A stretch of 5,585 bases of DNA from Solirubrobacteraceae bacterium. GTDB lineage: Bacteria > Actinomycetota > Thermoleophilia > Solirubrobacterales > Solirubrobacteraceae. The notes beneath the pieces are model-generated. The model was not told where the DNA came from, did no database searches, and saw nothing but the letters and a program-made list of their open reading frames with translations. Of the stretch, positions 4,486 through 5,585 are shown piece after piece. A program made the position numbers and the translations under genes. Every line of letters starts with the position of its first letter. The stretch's first letter is position 1. The DNA lies in the NCBI GenBank assembly GCA_024710825.1, contig JANJUA010000040.1:1-5585 (forward strand). The letters run 5' to 3'.

Positions 4486-5585
4486 GCCCGGTCCGACCGA
4501 TGGTCCAGGTCGTCGGACGCCGCCTGGAGCCCGAGGACTTCCGCGTGCGGGACTTCTTGACGCGGGGCGCGCAACCGTACGCCGCCTACGAGTTGGGCTC
4601 GCCGCAGGCGACGGAGCTGCTGGCGGCTCACGGGCTGACCGACGACGCGGTACCGGTCGTCATCGACGGCGATCACGTTCACGAGCAAGCCACGGTGCAG
4701 GGGCTGGCCGAGGCCTGGGGCATCAACCGGCCGCCGTCCCGGACGCGCTACGACGTCGCGATCGTGGGAGCGGGTCCGGCGGGCCTGGCCGCCGCCGTGT
4801 ACGCGGCCTCCGACGGGCTGAGCACGGTGGTGATCGAGACCGACGTGCCGGGTGGCCAGGCCTCGCATACCTCGCTGATCGAGAACTTCTTCGGGTTCGC
4901 GGACGGGATCGGCGGAGCCGAGCTCGCACGGCGCGCGGGTAGACAGGCGGAGAAGTTCGGCGCGGAGCTGGTGCTGGTGCGCGGCGTGGTGGGCAGCTCG
5001 ATCGATCAGGCGGGTCAGCCGACGCTGGTCGTCGCCGGTGGCCATGAGCTGCGGGCCGACGTGACCGTGGTCGCGCCGGGAATGGTCTGGCGCCGGCTCG
5101 AGCTGCCGGGCGTGGACGAGCTGCTCAACCGCGGCGTCTACTACGGCGCGGGGCGTAGCGAGGCCGCGCGATATGGCGGTGAGGACGTGGTCGTCGTCGG
5201 TGCCGGCAACTCGGCCGGTCAAGCGGCAATGGACCTCGCCGGCGCCGGCGCGCGGGTGACGATGGTGGTTCGTGGCGAATCGCTCGATGCGGCGATGTCG
5301 CGCTACCTGGTGCAGCGGATCGAGCGCCATCCGCTGGTCGACGTGCGGCTGCGTACCCAGGTCACCTCGGTCGATGCCGACGCCGACCAACTCGGCGCGG
5401 TAACGACCACGGACGCAGCCGGCAGGTCGGAGAGGCAACCGGCACACTCCCTGTTCCTGTGCATCGGTGGCCTGCCGCGCACGGGTTGGGCCGACGCGAT
5501 GGGCGTTCGCGTCGACGCTCGCGGCTACGTGCGCACCGGCACCGACCCGCTGATGGCGGGTGGCCGACCGGATGGCTGGCCGCTC
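4482..5585 (+). CDS. Thioredoxin-reductase-like FAD/NAD(P)-dependent oxidoreductase with N-terminal glutaredoxin-like region, 3' truncated by the window
   Basis: 368 residues are visible before the window ends. Residues about 7-82 resemble a glutaredoxin/thioredoxin-fold region with a cis-Pro-like AVPVV (56-60) but no cysteine. The flavin domain begins DVAIVGAGPAGLAAA (91-105, FAD Rossmann motif), followed by PGGQAS (123-128) and IENFFGF (133-139). The second Rossmann motif is VVVVGAGNSAGQAA (236-249). The end, LFLCIGGLPRTGWAD and then GGRPDGWPL, matches the C-terminal flavin-domain pattern of actinobacterial TrxR-like proteins often fused to a response-regulator domain; no such domain is present here. 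The CxxC of true thioredoxin reductases is replaced by GVYYGAGRSEAARYGG (218-233), and Cys327 is the only cysteine, so thiol-disulfide reduction of thioredoxin by the usual route is not expected. The usual third FAD-motif ATG reads APG (198-200). ATG at 4482 overlaps the previous stop and has AGGG at 4471-4474, 7 bases upstream. Probably some tens of C-terminal residues are missing. Confidence 0.9.
   Translation, partial: MSPVRPMVQVVGRRLEPEDFRVRDFLTRGAQPYAAYELGSPQATELLAAHGLTDDAVPVVIDGDHVHEQATVQGLAEAWGINRPPSRTRYDVAIVGAGPAGLAAAVYAASDGLSTVVIETDVPGGQASHTSLIENFFGFADGIGGAELARRAGRQAEKFGAELVLVRGVVGSSIDQAGQPTLVVAGGHELRADVTVVAPGMVWRRLELPGVDELLNRGVYYGAGRSEAARYGGEDVVVVGAGNSAGQAAMDLAGAGARVTMVVRGESLDAAMSRYLVQRIERHPLVDVRLRTQVTSVDADADQLGAVTTTDAAGRSERQPAHSLFLCIGGLPRTGWADAMGVRVDARGYVRTGTDPLMAGGRPDGWPL

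Noticed and set aside
4410..5447. 345-codon minus-strand frame opposite the flavoprotein
   Set aside because: The plus-strand frame has clear Rossmann motifs and family-specific segments; the antisense translation is His/Arg-rich with no recognisable domain.

Overview
The window is GC-rich (roughly 70% by eye), with GC-dominated third codon positions, candidate leaderless starts and protein families common in Actinomycetota. A high-GC actinobacterium is the best inference; the lineage within the phylum cannot be fixed from this sequence. No mobile element, CRISPR array, rRNA or tRNA was seen.

Left part, minus strand: the window opens inside the 5' end of an exodeoxyribonuclease III gene (xthA, first 32 codons only). 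A 232-base non-coding gap (99-330) separates it from a 925-codon gene for a LAL-type (large ATP-binding LuxR-family) transcription regulator, which fills 331-3108.

Middle: a 164-base divergent intergenic region (3109-3272) carries a candidate leaderless promoter for the regulator on the minus strand. On the plus strand it carries a candidate SigR/SigH-like promoter, a perfect 8+8 inverted repeat and a good ribosome binding site.

Right part, plus strand: four reading frames run head to tail, each start overlapping the previous stop in an ATGA. They are an alpha/beta hydrolase of the cofactor-free haloperoxidase/arylesterase type (3273-4139), a 77-residue charged helical protein of unknown function (4136-4369), a 39-codon mini-ORF with a strong Shine-Dalgarno sequence but ambiguous codon statistics (4366-4485), and a thioredoxin-reductase-like flavoprotein with an N-terminal glutaredoxin-like region that runs off the window (4482-5585). 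The flavoprotein has only one cysteine in 368 visible residues and lacks the CxxC of true thioredoxin reductases.

Working model (inference): the LAL regulator controls, or is co-controlled with, a translationally coupled hydrolase/flavoprotein operon that may belong to a redox or electrophile response. The most original points are the tightly coupled unknown small ORFs, the cysteine-less reductase, and the promoter/palindrome arrangement in the divergent region.
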